Source of the DNA: JACPYM01 sp963699175
GTDB lineage: Bacteria > Acidobacteriota > Blastocatellia > RBC074
DNA length: 64,000 nucleotides
Direction: 5' to 3'
Assembly: GCA_963699175.1 (NCBI GenBank)
Contig: OY969418.1
Coordinates: 5,518,001 to 5,582,000, forward strand
Shown: piece after piece, positions 43,074 to 52,758 of the stretch
Layout of the letters: each line of letters starts with the position of its first letter
How positions within the stretch are numbered: the stretch's first letter is position 1
Notes under the pieces: generated by a model
Told to the model about the DNA's origin: nothing
Database searches by the model: none
The model's input: only the letters and a program-made list of their open reading frames with translations
Made by a program: the position numbers and the translations under genes

Positions 43074-44663
43074 ATGTCGAAACATTTGCTGTTTTTCAAT
43101 TCGCGTAAAACTGGTTCGGTGATCAGCCTGTTGCTGATTGCCGCGGTGATGTTGATGGTCGGCACGCTGGGGTTGCGCGTGGCCGACGCACAGACGCGCG
43201 TGCAAGCGCCGCAGAAATTCCGCAAACACGCGCGGGCCATCGCCAATCGCTACATCGTCGTGTTGCGCGATGACGCGCTGAATAACTTTGCGCGCGATAC
43301 GACGGTTGCGGAAATCGGCGGCTCGCTCGCCGCCATCTACGGCGCGCAGATCGAGCGGACGTATAAGAACGCGCTCAACGGCTACGTGATGGAGATGAGC
43401 GAAGCGCAGGCACAGGCGCTCAGCCAAGACCCGCGCGTCGCTTACGTCGAAGAGGATGCCGAAGTCAGCATCGAACCAATGGCGGCAGAAAGCACGCCAA
43501 ACAACCTCACCCAAAACAATGCCGCTTGGGGCCTAGACCGCATAGACCAGCGCCAACTGCCGCTGGACAACACCTATAACTACAACACGGCCGGACGCGG
43601 TGTGAACGTCTACGTCATAGACACCGGCATTCGCGCCACGCATCAGGAATTCCAGGGCCGCGTCGTGCCCGCCTTCGACGCGTTCGATGACGGGCAGAAC
43701 AGCAAAGACTGCAATGGGCACGGCACGCACGTCGCGGGCACGATTGGCGGGGCGACTTACGGCGTGGCCAAAGCCGCGCGCCTACACGCCGTGCGCGTGC
43801 TCGGCTGCAACGGCAAAGGCAGTTGGTCGGGCATCATCGCAGGCGTGGATTGGGTCACGGCCAATCACATCAAACCCGCCGTGGCGAACATGAGCCTCGG
43901 CGGAGATGCGGTGCAGTCCGTTGACGACGCGGTGAAAAAATCCATCGCGGCGGGCGTAACCTACGTCGTGGCCGCCGGGAATGAAAACGTGGATGCCTGC
44001 ACCAAATCGCCCGCGCGTGCCGAGGGTACCATCACCATCGGCGCGACGACCGACGCCGACCGCCGGGCTTCGTTTTCCAATTTCGGAACCTGCGTCAACC
44101 TCTTCGCGCCTGGCTTTGCGATTATGAGCGCGGGTATTGTGAGTGATTCCGCTACTGCGGTGATGAACGGCACCTCAATGGCGACGCCACACGTGGCGGG
44201 CGCGGCGGCGCAGTATCTGGAAGCCAATCCCAACGCTGCGCCTGCGGCGGTCAACCGCGCGTTGCTCGAAAATGCCACCACCGGCCCATTGAGCGATGTA
44301 GGAACTGGCTCGCCCAACCTGCTGCTCTTCGCGCCTTTTGGCAACGGTGGCGCTCCGTGCGACAACTGCGAGTATTACAACAGGCTGCTCTTCCGCGGCC
44401 AAGCGGTCTTCGAGCCGAACGGCACGTACTATCACAGTGATTCATCGGGCTTTCACCGGGGCTGGCTGCGCGGCCCAGCGGGAGCGGATTTCGACCTGCA
44501 GCTCTGGCGCTGGAACGGCGCGCAATGGGTGGTGGTCGCCAGTTCGGAAAGCGAGAGCGCAGCCGAAGAGATCGCTTACTTCGGCGCGCCGGGTTATTAC
44601 AAGTGGCGCATCCATGCTTTCAGCGGAAACGGCCTCTACGATTTCTGGCTACAAAAACCGTAG
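43074..44663 (+). CDS. Secreted subtilisin-like serine protease with inhibitor propeptide
   Basis: 529 aa from the ATG at 43074, preceded by GAGGAGG. A signal peptide (about residues 15-40) is followed by an I9 propeptide (RYIVVLRDDA to YVEEDAEV, about 58-140). The S8 domain holds Asp in VYVIDTGIR, His in GHGTHVAGTIGG and Ser in MNGTSMATPHVAGAA, so the triad is complete. The C-terminal 100 residues are beta-rich (GTYYHSDSSGFHRGWL, YYKWRIHAFSG), likely a pre-peptidase C-terminal-like domain. It belongs with proteinase K-like subtilases. It faces the alpha-2-macroglobulin gene tail to tail, 38 nt apart. Confidence 0.93.
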   Translation: MSKHLLFFNSRKTGSVISLLLIAAVMLMVGTLGLRVADAQTRVQAPQKFRKHARAIANRYIVVLRDDALNNFARDTTVAEIGGSLAAIYGAQIERTYKNALNGYVMEMSEAQAQALSQDPRVAYVEEDAEVSIEPMAAESTPNNLTQNNAAWGLDRIDQRQLPLDNTYNYNTAGRGVNVYVIDTGIRATHQEFQGRVVPAFDAFDDGQNSKDCNGHGTHVAGTIGGATYGVAKAARLHAVRVLGCNGKGSWSGIIAGVDWVTANHIKPAVANMSLGGDAVQSVDDAVKKSIAAGVTYVVAAGNENVDACTKSPARAEGTITIGATTDADRRASFSNFGTCVNLFAPGFAIMSAGIVSDSATAVMNGTSMATPHVAGAAAQYLEANPNAAPAAVNRALLENATTGPLSDVGTGSPNLLLFAPFGNGGAPCDNCEYYNRLLFRGQAVFEPNGTYYHSDSSGFHRGWLRGPAGADFDLQLWRWNGAQWVVVASSESESAAEEIAYFGAPGYYKWRIHAFSGNGLYDFWLQKP

Positions 44664-44701
44664 AGGCCGCTAACGATAAGCTGCTTGGCGCGTGGCCTCA
44701 C

Positions 44702-47700
44702 TTACTCAACCACCACGCGCTCGCTCGCCCCGCGCCCAAAGGTTTCGGGGTGATACATCTCTTCAGCCTTCGGCGGCGGCACGATAAACATGCCCGGCGT
44801 GGTGGCGCGCGCGACGTACGAGTAGTTATAAACGCCTTCCCACAACAGCGACGTGAACGCCTCGACACGTTCGTCGCGCAAGTTCTGATGCTCGAACCAT
44901 TGCCGCTGCCACCACCAGCGCCGTTGATTCTGTTCTTGCGGATCGCGTGGCAGCACGCCCGTCGTTGCCAAAGACGGATTCAACGCTTCAAAGCCAGCGG
45001 GCAGCGGATCAACCAACACGACGTGATAGCGCCGCGTTGGCGCGACTAGCGTCAACCGCACGCGCACCTGCGCGCCCGCGCGAATGCGCCACGTGCCGTC
45101 TTCCTGCCGTCGCACGTCGTTGGGATCATCAACTGCCTCGTAGGTGCGCGTGACCGTGAAGCCGTAATCGGCGGGCTTGAGTTGCAAGCTGGTCGGCGCG
45201 TACTGCATCCCGATGCGGTAATACAAACGCCCCGCCCCCTCTTTGTTCAACGTCAGATTCTGCGTCCCGCCTTTCGACATCAAGAACGACATCGGCACAT
45301 TGATCTGGCTGCGCTCAGTCGTGCGCCCGCGAAAAGCGTGCTCGCCTGCATAGCCTTCACCTAACCACACTCGCGCGATGAAATCGGGCGTGACTTTCTC
45401 GTAGGTGTTGAAGTAGCGATCCAGCGCCAGCAGCACCCAGCAGTTCTCCTGCGTATTCTCCCAACGCCCGGCTTTGCGCTGCGCCAACAAACCGCGCGCC
45501 AGTTTCGGAATCAGATTATTGTTTGGATCGTCGCCGATCAAAGCAGACAGAATGATGCCGTCGGCGCGGCGATCGGAATGGAGCAATAAATGTGCGCCAT
45601 CGCCATACGACGTGGTGAAATGGGCAGTGCCTGCTGTCTCTTCGACGCGATTGTTCAAATGGCGGCGAATGGCCGTGACTTCGGCTTTCGAGCCAGCATC
45701 ACCCGACAACACAGGCAGTAGCCAGCCCAAGGCTTCGAGCGGCAATTTATCTGCGCCGCCCGCTTGCGCAATCAACGAACGCGCCCGCGTCGCGTCGCGA
45801 TCATCCAGCCGTGCGCGCGTGAAGAGCGCGTAGGCGATGAGCGAGCGGCGCGCCTCTTCGCCGTACCAATTCGGAATGTGCTGTTCGACCGCACGCAGAT
45901 ATTGCTTCGACCGATCAAGCATCTCGTTCGGCACGTCGAAGCCCTTCTCTTTGGCGCGTTCGAGCGCATGAGCGACGTGAATACTTAGGTAAGGCCATGA
46001 TTCATTGCCGCGCACCCAGAAACCAAAACCGCCATCCGGGTTCTGCATCCCGCGCAATCGTTCGACATCGCGTTTGACCTGCGCAACCAATTGATCGGCG
46101 GGCGGCAGGCCCTTAGCGTCAAAGGCCGCCAGCACGTCACGCAGCGCGGCGATGGCCAGCACACGCGACGAAATCTGTTCGGCGCACTCGTATGGGTAAG
46201 TCGTCAGGTAAAGCACCGCATCGGTCAACGCTTGCAATTGCGTAGATGAAGTTGTCACCTCCAACCCACCGAACTGTTTGATCGCATCGGATGGCGCTTT
46301 GACCGGCTGCGCAATCACGCCGCTGTCCAACTCGCCATAGGTCGCAAATGCTTCGGTCGTCGCAGGCGTCCAAACAGGCAAGCCCACCTCGGCAGCATCA
46401 GCCCACTTGCCTGCGCTCGCGCCGATTTGGAAGCGCGCCGTACCAGGCTTCAATGCAGCGGCAGGGAAGCGCACTTCAACGCGATCATTGGCTGGGACAA
46501 CTACACGGCGACCCGCGTTTGGAGTCCCGCCTTCAGGCGGCTGGTTCGCATTCGGAGCGCTGCCGCCTGAAGGCGGGACTCCAAACGCAACAAACGTGGC
46601 GTTCGACGCGCGGGCTACAACGTCCACGGTCAGCGGCGCATCGGTCTGGTTCTGCACGACGACGGGCAATTCAAAGCGGTCGCCGAAGTTGAGGAAGCGC
46701 GGCGCGCTCGGCCTGACCATCAAAGGCAGTCGCGCCGTGATGGCCGCTTCGCCCGTGCCGAACTGCTTTTCGCCCACGACCGCAACAGCCATCACGCGAT
46801 AACGCGTCAGACTGTCCGGCAGCTTCACACTAACCGAGGCGCGCCCGTTGGCATCAGTGGGCAGGGAAGCGGCGAAGAAGGCGAGAGCGTCGAAATTAGT
46901 GCGAAGTTGGATTGGTCCGCTTTGGTTACGTTGCTCTGCTGCTCTATCCGCCGCCATCGTTCCTTCACTCAGCGATGCGAGCGGAACAAAATTTAGAGCT
47001 CGTGAGTTATAAGCCATGCCCTTCATAGCTCCTTGCTGACCTTGCTGACCTTGCTGAGCTCCACCTGCCTGTCCAATCAACGCCTCTGGATTTGCAAGAC
47101 TGAGTTTCTCTCGCAACCGATGCGCACTTACTTCATCCCCGCGCTGCTGATAAAACGTTGCCAGCGGATCGCCTAGCTTATACCCCGTCAACGCCAACAC
47201 CGCTTCATCAACCACCACCAGCGCCACCTCGCCACCGCGCACCGCTTGGCCTGCCGCATCGCGCACTTCAACAGAGACAGTCGTCGTGCCACCCGGTTCC
47301 AACGCTTTGTCGCGCGGTGTAGCCGTGACCGCCAACTTGCGCGTCACTGGCGGCACCGCCAGATTCAACGAGCCGGAAGCAAACGCCGGACGTTTCGGCA
47401 CGCCCGCTTTCGGCTGGCCCGCGTCGTCGGTGCGTTCCGCCGCGCCGACCAGATCAACCTGCACGTGCACGTTGGGCGTGTAGCCGTCCTCTATTGGGAT
47501 GCGCAGCGTATGTGACGCGCCGTTGAGCGTAAATCGCTCGCTGCTCACCAAGCCTGAGCGGCGCAGTGTGACTACAGCCTCGGCATTCGGAAACGGCGCT
47601 TGCACCAAAATCTCCGCCGTCTCGCCCGGTTTGTACTCTTTCTGATTCGGGATCAGCTCGACCTTCTCTTGCGCTAACTCGCGCGATGGTGGCTGTTTGC

Positions 47701-50700
47701 CGCCCGCGACCCAGAGCGTCAATTCGCTCTGATTGGGACGCTCGCGCTCGTCCAAGATCGTCGCTCTGACGCGGTATGTGCCGCCCTCTTTCGGCGTGAA
47801 GCGGCATTGCACAGGCTCGGCAGCCGAGCGGACAATGCACTCCTGCGCGTTTTGCTCAGTCTGTTTCCACACGCCTTGCTCGAACGTCCAAGCCAACTGC
47901 ACAGCGCTCATTCTGATTTCGCGATTCACCACTGCTTTGCCGTCGAGGTCAGTCACGATGGTCTGCACAACGAGTGGTTCGCCCGGTTGCACAAAAGTGC
48001 GCGAGCTGCGCAGACCTACGTAAAGCTCCGCCGGGTGGACGAGCAACGCGGCGGAACCAGACAGAGCTTGCCGGTTTACATCCTGCACCGAAGCCATTGC
48101 CGTCACGCTCATCGGGCGCGGCGGCGTGGCGCTGTCAAAATCTATGCGCAGATGATGCTTGCCTGCTGCATCGGTGTGGCCTTGATAATTTTGGCTGCTT
48201 GTTTGTCCGCCTTCGTTGCGTATCTCCCACCACGGCACCCACGTGCCGAAGCTGAAATCGCCGCGATTTGGTGGCGTGTAGTTGGTCGGCGTCGCATTGA
48301 CGAACCAGTTGACCTCGGCATTGGGCAGCCCGCCACCCGCGTAGTAGCTGGCCGCGACGGTCAGTTCGGCTTTGCCCTTGATGAAATGCGGCCCGGCGCT
48401 CGCCGTCACGTTGACTTCATATTCGGGGCGGCGGAACTCTTGGACTTGGATGGTATGTGCGAATTGAGCTTGGTCAGGAGGTTGGCCCACTTCAAGGAGG
48501 GACAGGTGCGCAGGGCCTAAATTGATCGTTTTGGGCAAGCTGAGTTTCGTGTCGAACCCGCCCAGCGCGTTGACTGGTAAGGTGCCCTTCATGACCTCGT
48601 TGCCACGGCTGTCGCGCAATTGAAAAGCAATCGCGTTCAATTGCGCGGCGCTGACATCACCACGTGGCCCGCCATTGATGCGGCGAATCCAGCCTTTTAT
48701 CCGCACATCTTCGCCCGGTTTATAAAGACCACGATCATCAAACACGTGCCAGGCTAGCCGATAGTCCTTGTAGATGCTCCTATGCCAGCCAGTGTAATTA
48801 TCTTCAATGCGATAATCTTGCGGCAGAATTGTAGTGTCTTCGCCTACGCGCGCCACCAGCAAACGGCGACTGCCTTGTGCGGGTAAGGCGAAGCGTGCCA
48901 AGCCATCCGCGCCCGTTTGGCCGGTTTCGCCTGGGCGCGCGGCGAATTCGCGCAACTCAATTGCGGCATTGCTCAAGGCTTTGCCGTCTTTCAATGCCGA
49001 GGCCCACACGACAACTTCGTTGCTGTCTGCAAACACGTCTAAGCCGATTTGTGTTGCCTGTAGCCAAACGTAAAGCGCGCGCCGTTCATATTCGTTTTTA
49101 GGTGGCTGAACGGCTTCGACAGCCAGCACCATCTGGCCTACGCCATTAGGCAACGCAGGCGACAGGTCAATCGCCGTCTCAGTTAACTGATCGGGTTGTG
49201 CGGCTACGTCAATTGTTTTTGCGTACACCTGGCGGCCCATTGGCGGCAGCGGCTTCCAATCGCGCCCGCGTTGCCCGTAGCCGCTGCCGCTCTCGCGCAG
49301 GAAGGTGGTGTATTGCGCCCAATGCTCCGGTCCGACGGCGTAAAGCGTCGTTTTGAATTGTTGATGATTGACGCTGTAAATCGAAAACTTCGGCGCAGCA
49401 TACGGGTCGAGCACCACCATACCTTCGCCAGCAGCAAAGAAATTGGGCTGCGCGTCCGTCGTGGTAAATGTCACGACCACCGGCTTGCCCAACGTCTGCC
49501 CAAATTGATCGCGCACAGCCGCATCAATCGTCACGCGGTAAGTGGTGCGCCCTTTCGTTGCGCCTTGCAAGTTGACCGTGTTGCCGTAGTTGCTGATTTG
49601 CAGCCCCGGCACTTCCGGCTCGACGCGGAACCATTTTTTATCAAAGGCCGCCACGTCGAGCGGATTGCTGAATTCGAGCGTCCACGGCATGAACGGCTCG
49701 CAGCGCGCTTGATAACCGCATTGATGACGCGCCAGCGTGAGTGGCCCGTAGGTGCGAAACGTGAACGCGTGATGCTTCTCGGTCGTGCGCGGCCCTTCCG
49801 CTGAGGGCGTGCCGGGGCCGACTTGCACGGTGTGCGCTGTCCCTGACAGCAGCGGCTGTTCACCATCTGCCGTGACCTTGAAAGCTAGCCAGTGTTCCGG
49901 CTGAGCAACTTTGGCGCGCTGACGTACGGCTTCATCTTTTTCGACCTCTGCGTTAGTCGCCAGCCGTAACGGCCAAGCGCGACCGGCAGCAGTCAGCTTG
50001 ATTGTCTTAAGTACAGCGGCAGGATTGATACGTTGATCGAAGCCGACGAAGAAGAGCGGATTGCGCGTGGTTGGCCCTTCCGTCGGATAGCTGTCAGTTA
50101 CTTGGGGCGGCGGCGTGCTGAACGTCCAACGTTTCGTAGCCGCGAGCGCATTACCCCACGTAGATTTCGTTCCGGCGGGAATTTCTACCGTGTAAGTCGT
50201 CGCCATCGGGAATCGCTCTTGCGGCGCAAAGAGCAAGGTCTTCGTACCCAGCCAGCGCCAACGGCCTGCGGGTTGTGGCGAGAGCTTGACCGGCACTTGC
50301 GCGGCGGCCAGGTCATCGTTACTCGTGACTGCGACCATCGGCTGCGAAAAAGTGACGCTCAGATGCGGCGCGAGTGGCACTTCGCCTTCCGGCGCAAAGC
50401 GCACGACTTCGAGCGGCGCGTTCGTTGGCTTATCAGGCGGCGCGGCGCTATCTGCGGGCGGAAAAGCTTGATTGATCGTTTGCCCAGCGCGCGGCGGTGG
50501 CAGCGAACGTTCGCGCAAGGCAAATGCCTGCTCATCGCTCGGCTCGGCTTTGAGCGGCGCTAAACGATTGAGCAACGCATCGGTCGCGTTTTTATCGAGT
50601 GGTTGCGCCGATGGCGTCGGCAAGCGCTGCGGTCGGTCTTGCGCCTCTGCGCCTTCGCTCAAGCGGAATTGCAAACCGGTGGTAGCGGAAGTCGGTTGTG

Positions 50701-50827
50701 GCGGCGCGACTCGTTGAATGCGGCGACCCTGTCCGCGCGCGCCTGGTTGTACGGCAAAGAGTACGGCAAACAAAACTACGCAGAGCAGCGGGAGCAGCAA
50801 GCCAGCTTTCTGATTAAAACGCATCAT
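44702..50827 (-). CDS. Alpha-2-macroglobulin family protein with intact thioester motif
   Basis: 2041 aa. A signal peptide (about residues 9-30, no lipobox seen) leads to a Big-like/MG1 region, repeated MG domains with the MG2 motif YKPGEDVRIKGWIRR near 705, and the A2M complement region YPYECAEQISSR near residue 1545. There Cys and Gln (CxEQ) form the internal thioester that traps proteases. The alpha-alpha toroid (PDGGFGFWVRGNESWPYLS) and a final receptor-like beta domain follow. Bacterial members are thought to guard the periplasm against host or rival proteases. Residues about 1414-1437 are an inserted Pro/Gly-rich linker encoded by a perfect inverted repeat. No penicillin-binding protein 1C gene lies nearby, unlike in many proteobacteria. 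Confidence 0.92.
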   Translation of the reverse strand: MMRFNQKAGLLLPLLCVVLFAVLFAVQPGARGQGRRIQRVAPPQPTSATTGLQFRLSEGAEAQDRPQRLPTPSAQPLDKNATDALLNRLAPLKAEPSDEQAFALRERSLPPPRAGQTINQAFPPADSAAPPDKPTNAPLEVVRFAPEGEVPLAPHLSVTFSQPMVAVTSNDDLAAAQVPVKLSPQPAGRWRWLGTKTLLFAPQERFPMATTYTVEIPAGTKSTWGNALAATKRWTFSTPPPQVTDSYPTEGPTTRNPLFFVGFDQRINPAAVLKTIKLTAAGRAWPLRLATNAEVEKDEAVRQRAKVAQPEHWLAFKVTADGEQPLLSGTAHTVQVGPGTPSAEGPRTTEKHHAFTFRTYGPLTLARHQCGYQARCEPFMPWTLEFSNPLDVAAFDKKWFRVEPEVPGLQISNYGNTVNLQGATKGRTTYRVTIDAAVRDQFGQTLGKPVVVTFTTTDAQPNFFAAGEGMVVLDPYAAPKFSIYSVNHQQFKTTLYAVGPEHWAQYTTFLRESGSGYGQRGRDWKPLPPMGRQVYAKTIDVAAQPDQLTETAIDLSPALPNGVGQMVLAVEAVQPPKNEYERRALYVWLQATQIGLDVFADSNEVVVWASALKDGKALSNAAIELREFAARPGETGQTGADGLARFALPAQGSRRLLVARVGEDTTILPQDYRIEDNYTGWHRSIYKDYRLAWHVFDDRGLYKPGEDVRIKGWIRRINGGPRGDVSAAQLNAIAFQLRDSRGNEVMKGTLPVNALGGFDTKLSLPKTINLGPAHLSLLEVGQPPDQAQFAHTIQVQEFRRPEYEVNVTASAGPHFIKGKAELTVAASYYAGGGLPNAEVNWFVNATPTNYTPPNRGDFSFGTWVPWWEIRNEGGQTSSQNYQGHTDAAGKHHLRIDFDSATPPRPMSVTAMASVQDVNRQALSGSAALLVHPAELYVGLRSSRTFVQPGEPLVVQTIVTDLDGKAVVNREIRMSAVQLAWTFEQGVWKQTEQNAQECIVRSAAEPVQCRFTPKEGGTYRVRATILDERERPNQSELTLWVAGGKQPPSRELAQEKVELIPNQKEYKPGETAEILVQAPFPNAEAVVTLRRSGLVSSERFTLNGASHTLRIPIEDGYTPNVHVQVDLVGAAERTDDAGQPKAGVPKRPAFASGSLNLAVPPVTRKLAVTATPRDKALEPGGTTTVSVEVRDAAGQAVRGGEVALVVVDEAVLALTGYKLGDPLATFYQQRGDEVSAHRLREKLSLANPEALIGQAGGAQQGQQGQQGAMKGMAYNSRALNFVPLASLSEGTMAADRAAEQRNQSGPIQLRTNFDALAFFAASLPTDANGRASVSVKLPDSLTRYRVMAVAVVGEKQFGTGEAAITARLPLMVRPSAPRFLNFGDRFELPVVVQNQTDAPLTVDVVARASNATFVAFGVPPSGGSAPNANQPPEGGTPNAGRRVVVPANDRVEVRFPAAALKPGTARFQIGASAGKWADAAEVGLPVWTPATTEAFATYGELDSGVIAQPVKAPSDAIKQFGGLEVTTSSTQLQALTDAVLYLTTYPYECAEQISSRVLAIAALRDVLAAFDAKGLPPADQLVAQVKRDVERLRGMQNPDGGFGFWVRGNESWPYLSIHVAHALERAKEKGFDVPNEMLDRSKQYLRAVEQHIPNWYGEEARRSLIAYALFTRARLDDRDATRARSLIAQAGGADKLPLEALGWLLPVLSGDAGSKAEVTAIRRHLNNRVEETAGTAHFTTSYGDGAHLLLHSDRRADGIILSALIGDDPNNNLIPKLARGLLAQRKAGRWENTQENCWVLLALDRYFNTYEKVTPDFIARVWLGEGYAGEHAFRGRTTERSQINVPMSFLMSKGGTQNLTLNKEGAGRLYYRIGMQYAPTSLQLKPADYGFTVTRTYEAVDDPNDVRRQEDGTWRIRAGAQVRVRLTLVAPTRRYHVVLVDPLPAGFEALNPSLATTGVLPRDPQEQNQRRWWWQRQWFEHQNLRDERVEAFTSLLWEGVYNYSYVARATTPGMFIVPPPKAEEMYHPETFGRGASERVVVE
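46515..46588. repeat. Perfect 27-bp inverted repeat inside the macroglobulin gene
   Basis: The arms 46515-46541 and 46562-46588 are exact reverse complements, 27 bp each, with a 20-nt loop. On the coding strand the element reads through without a stop and adds about 24 residues with VPPSGG and PPEGGTP. It looks like a mobile palindromic element that kept the frame and landed in a linker. The same motif words are familiar from acidobacterial proteins. Confidence 0.85.
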
Positions 50828-50952
50828 GGTCGAACCTCGTTTTCATCTGAGGATAGTTTGTCAATCAAAGGGCACGCTTTATCGAACGCGCCAGCCACAG
50901 TTTGTTGCCATTATTTTTGACGCTTCAAAGCAGCCCTTTGTTCCGGCATTGC

Positions 50953-50982
50953 TTGCCCGGTTTCTTTCGCACTGGCTATGAT
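50953..50982 (+). promoter_or_regulatory. Promoter placing the start of the CinA-like gene at its ATG
   Basis: TTGCCC (50953-50958), an 18-nt spacer and TATGAT (50977-50982). Transcription would begin at about 50989-50990, exactly at the second in-frame ATG (50990), with no room for a ribosome site, so the mRNA may be leaderless. Confidence 0.45.
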
Positions 50983-50989
50983 ACGCGGC

Positions 50990-51721
50990 ATGCGAGTTCC
51001 AAGCGCTGCCATCTTGGTCATCGGCGATGAAATTTTGAGTGGCAAGACTGCCGACCAAAACGCGCAATTTTTGATCGGCGAATTGCGCGAACTGGGCGTG
51101 GCGCTCAAACATATTCTGGTCATCCCCGATGACATCGAAGAGGTCGCCGCCAGCGTGCGCGAATTGGCGGCGCGCTTCGATTATGTTTTTACTTCGGGCG
51201 GCGTTGGGCCGACGCACGACGACGTGACGATTGTGGGCATCGCACAAGCGTTCAACGTGCCAGTCATGCGCCAGCCTGATTTGGCCGAGCGGTTGAACAA
51301 ACACTTTGGCGAGCGCATTGACGAAGCCAAGCTGCGCATGGCCGATGTGCCGGAGGGCGCGGAGTTGATCGAGACGGGCGAGATGCGCTGGCCGATTCTG
51401 GCAATGCGCAACGTGTTTATCTTGCCGGGCGTGCCGGAGTTGTTTCGCAAAAAGTTTCTGGCAATCCGCGAACGCTTTCACGTAGAGCCGTTTTATGCGC
51501 GTGCGATCTACACGCTCGAAGACGAATTCGACATTGCCGCCAATCTGAGCGCAGTGGCTGAAGCGCACCCGCTGGTGGCGATTGGCTCGTATCCCAATTT
51601 TTCTTCGGATGAATACCGTGTGAAGCTGACGCTGGAATCGAAAGATGCGACAGCTTTGACAGCGGCAGTTGAAGCGTTGCTGCCGCAACTCGATCAAGCG
51701 CGTCTGGTGAAACAGGAATAG
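50990..51721 (+). CDS. Molybdopterin-binding (MoaB/CinA N-terminal-type) protein
   Basis: 243 aa from the ATG at 50990; another ATG at 50978 lies inside the -10 box and is less likely. AAILVIGDEILSGKTADQN and VFTSGGVGPTHDDVT are the MoCF-binding fold shared by MoaB, MoeA and the N-terminal part of CinA. The remaining residues fit the middle part of CinA (YTLEDEFDIAANLSAV), but the amidase-like C-terminal domain is absent. This short type is annotated as competence/damage-inducible protein A-like or FAD-synthetase-like. The exact substrate is open. Confidence 0.85.
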   Translation: MRVPSAAILVIGDEILSGKTADQNAQFLIGELRELGVALKHILVIPDDIEEVAASVRELAARFDYVFTSGGVGPTHDDVTIVGIAQAFNVPVMRQPDLAERLNKHFGERIDEAKLRMADVPEGAELIETGEMRWPILAMRNVFILPGVPELFRKKFLAIRERFHVEPFYARAIYTLEDEFDIAANLSAVAEAHPLVAIGSYPNFSSDEYRVKLTLESKDATALTAAVEALLPQLDQARLVKQE

Positions 51722-51904
51722 AGTCGCTGAGTCGTATTGGTTGGCTTGTGGGGTGCGGTGACTCGTCACCGCTTTTCGTTTGCTTCCAAAGTCCGCGGAG
51801 AACGTGAATAGCACAGAACTGAACGCAAAGCTGCGACTTGTCGCAGCACTCCAAAGCTGGCGTATCCCCTTAATTACTTGGCCATTATATTGATGCTGTT
51901 TCAG

Positions 51905-52663
51905 CTAACTGTTTCGGCTTTTCTGCTTCAAGCGCTCGACATATTCGACCACCTTCTGTTTGTGTTCTTCGGATTGCAATCGCTCGCTGATTGCTGCAAA
52001 CATTCGCCGGAAGGCCGTCGGCGTGTCGGCGTCAATCATTTCGCGGCTCAGCCTTTTAGTCTCGAACAGCGCCTGACGCGGGCGTGTAGCCAACTTCTCG
52101 GCCAATCGCAATGCTTCGTCCAATAGGTTTTCTGCCGAGTAGATATGATTGACAAAGCCAATGCGGAAAGCCTCTTCGGCATTGATTGGCTCGCCCGTCA
52201 GCGCCAGCTCTTTGGCACGTGTTAGGCCGATAGCTTTGTAAAGCGGGAAGATGATCTGCGTAATGCCCAACAGCACTTCGGTCTGTGCGAATTTGGCCGC
52301 TGGTGCGCACAGCCGCAAATCGCAAAAAGCGGCGAGATCGAAGCCACCCGCCATCGCTGGGCCGTTAATCGCTGCGATGATCGGCTGCGGCAGCGTATAG
52401 AGCCGCTCGAACAGAATGAAAAGCTGTCGCATATAGGCGATCTTGCCTTTGGTGTCGAGACTGAGCAGGTGTTGTAAATCCAGCCCAGCGCAAAAGCTCG
52501 GCCCCGCACCAGTGAGTACGAGCGCAGCCAGTGTTTCATCCTCTGCGGCGTCGTCAGCTGCTTCCTGTAGGGCTTGCAGCAGATCAGGATGCAGCGAATT
52601 GCGTTTGTCAGGGCGATTGAGCATCAGCAGCAATATTGCGCCACGCCGTTCCGTAATGAGCAT
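51905..52663 (-). CDS. Enoyl-CoA hydratase/isomerase family protein
   Basis: A 252-aa crotonase. LNRPDKRNSLHPDLL, VLTGAGPSFCAGLDLQHL (oxyanion-hole segment) and INGPAMAGGFDLAAFCDLRL (second oxyanion-hole Gly) are present. Where many hydratases have the first catalytic Glu after GGG, this protein has GGF-D, so it could be an isomerase or another crotonase activity. Glu in FAQTEVLLGI marks the second acid. GGAGG lies five nt before the ATG. It is divergent from hisS. No other fatty-acid gene is close. Confidence 0.88.
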   Translation of the reverse strand: MLITERRGAILLLMLNRPDKRNSLHPDLLQALQEAADDAAEDETLAALVLTGAGPSFCAGLDLQHLLSLDTKGKIAYMRQLFILFERLYTLPQPIIAAINGPAMAGGFDLAAFCDLRLCAPAAKFAQTEVLLGITQIIFPLYKAIGLTRAKELALTGEPINAEEAFRIGFVNHIYSAENLLDEALRLAEKLATRPRQALFETKRLSREMIDADTPTAFRRMFAAISERLQSEEHKQKVVEYVERLKQKSRNS

Positions 52664-52685
52664 GAATCCTCCACGAGTGCGTTGA

Positions 52686-52714
52686 TTGGGTAAGCCCGGC
52701 GCACATGCTACAAT
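52686..52714 (+). promoter_or_regulatory. Promoter of hisS
   Basis: TTGGGT (52686-52691), a 17-nt spacer and TACAAT (52709-52714), 44 nt before the hisS ATG. The leader would be about 38 nt and shows no good ribosome site. Confidence 0.5.
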
Positions 52715-52758
52715 CCGCGCTTTAATCTGTCAGGCAAAATTGTTCTGTCTACTTAACT

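Noticed and set aside
43020..43514. 164-codon minus-strand reading frame opposite the subtilisin gene
   Set aside because: It lies fully opposite the signal and propeptide codons and its sequence shows no family; a shadow of the real gene.
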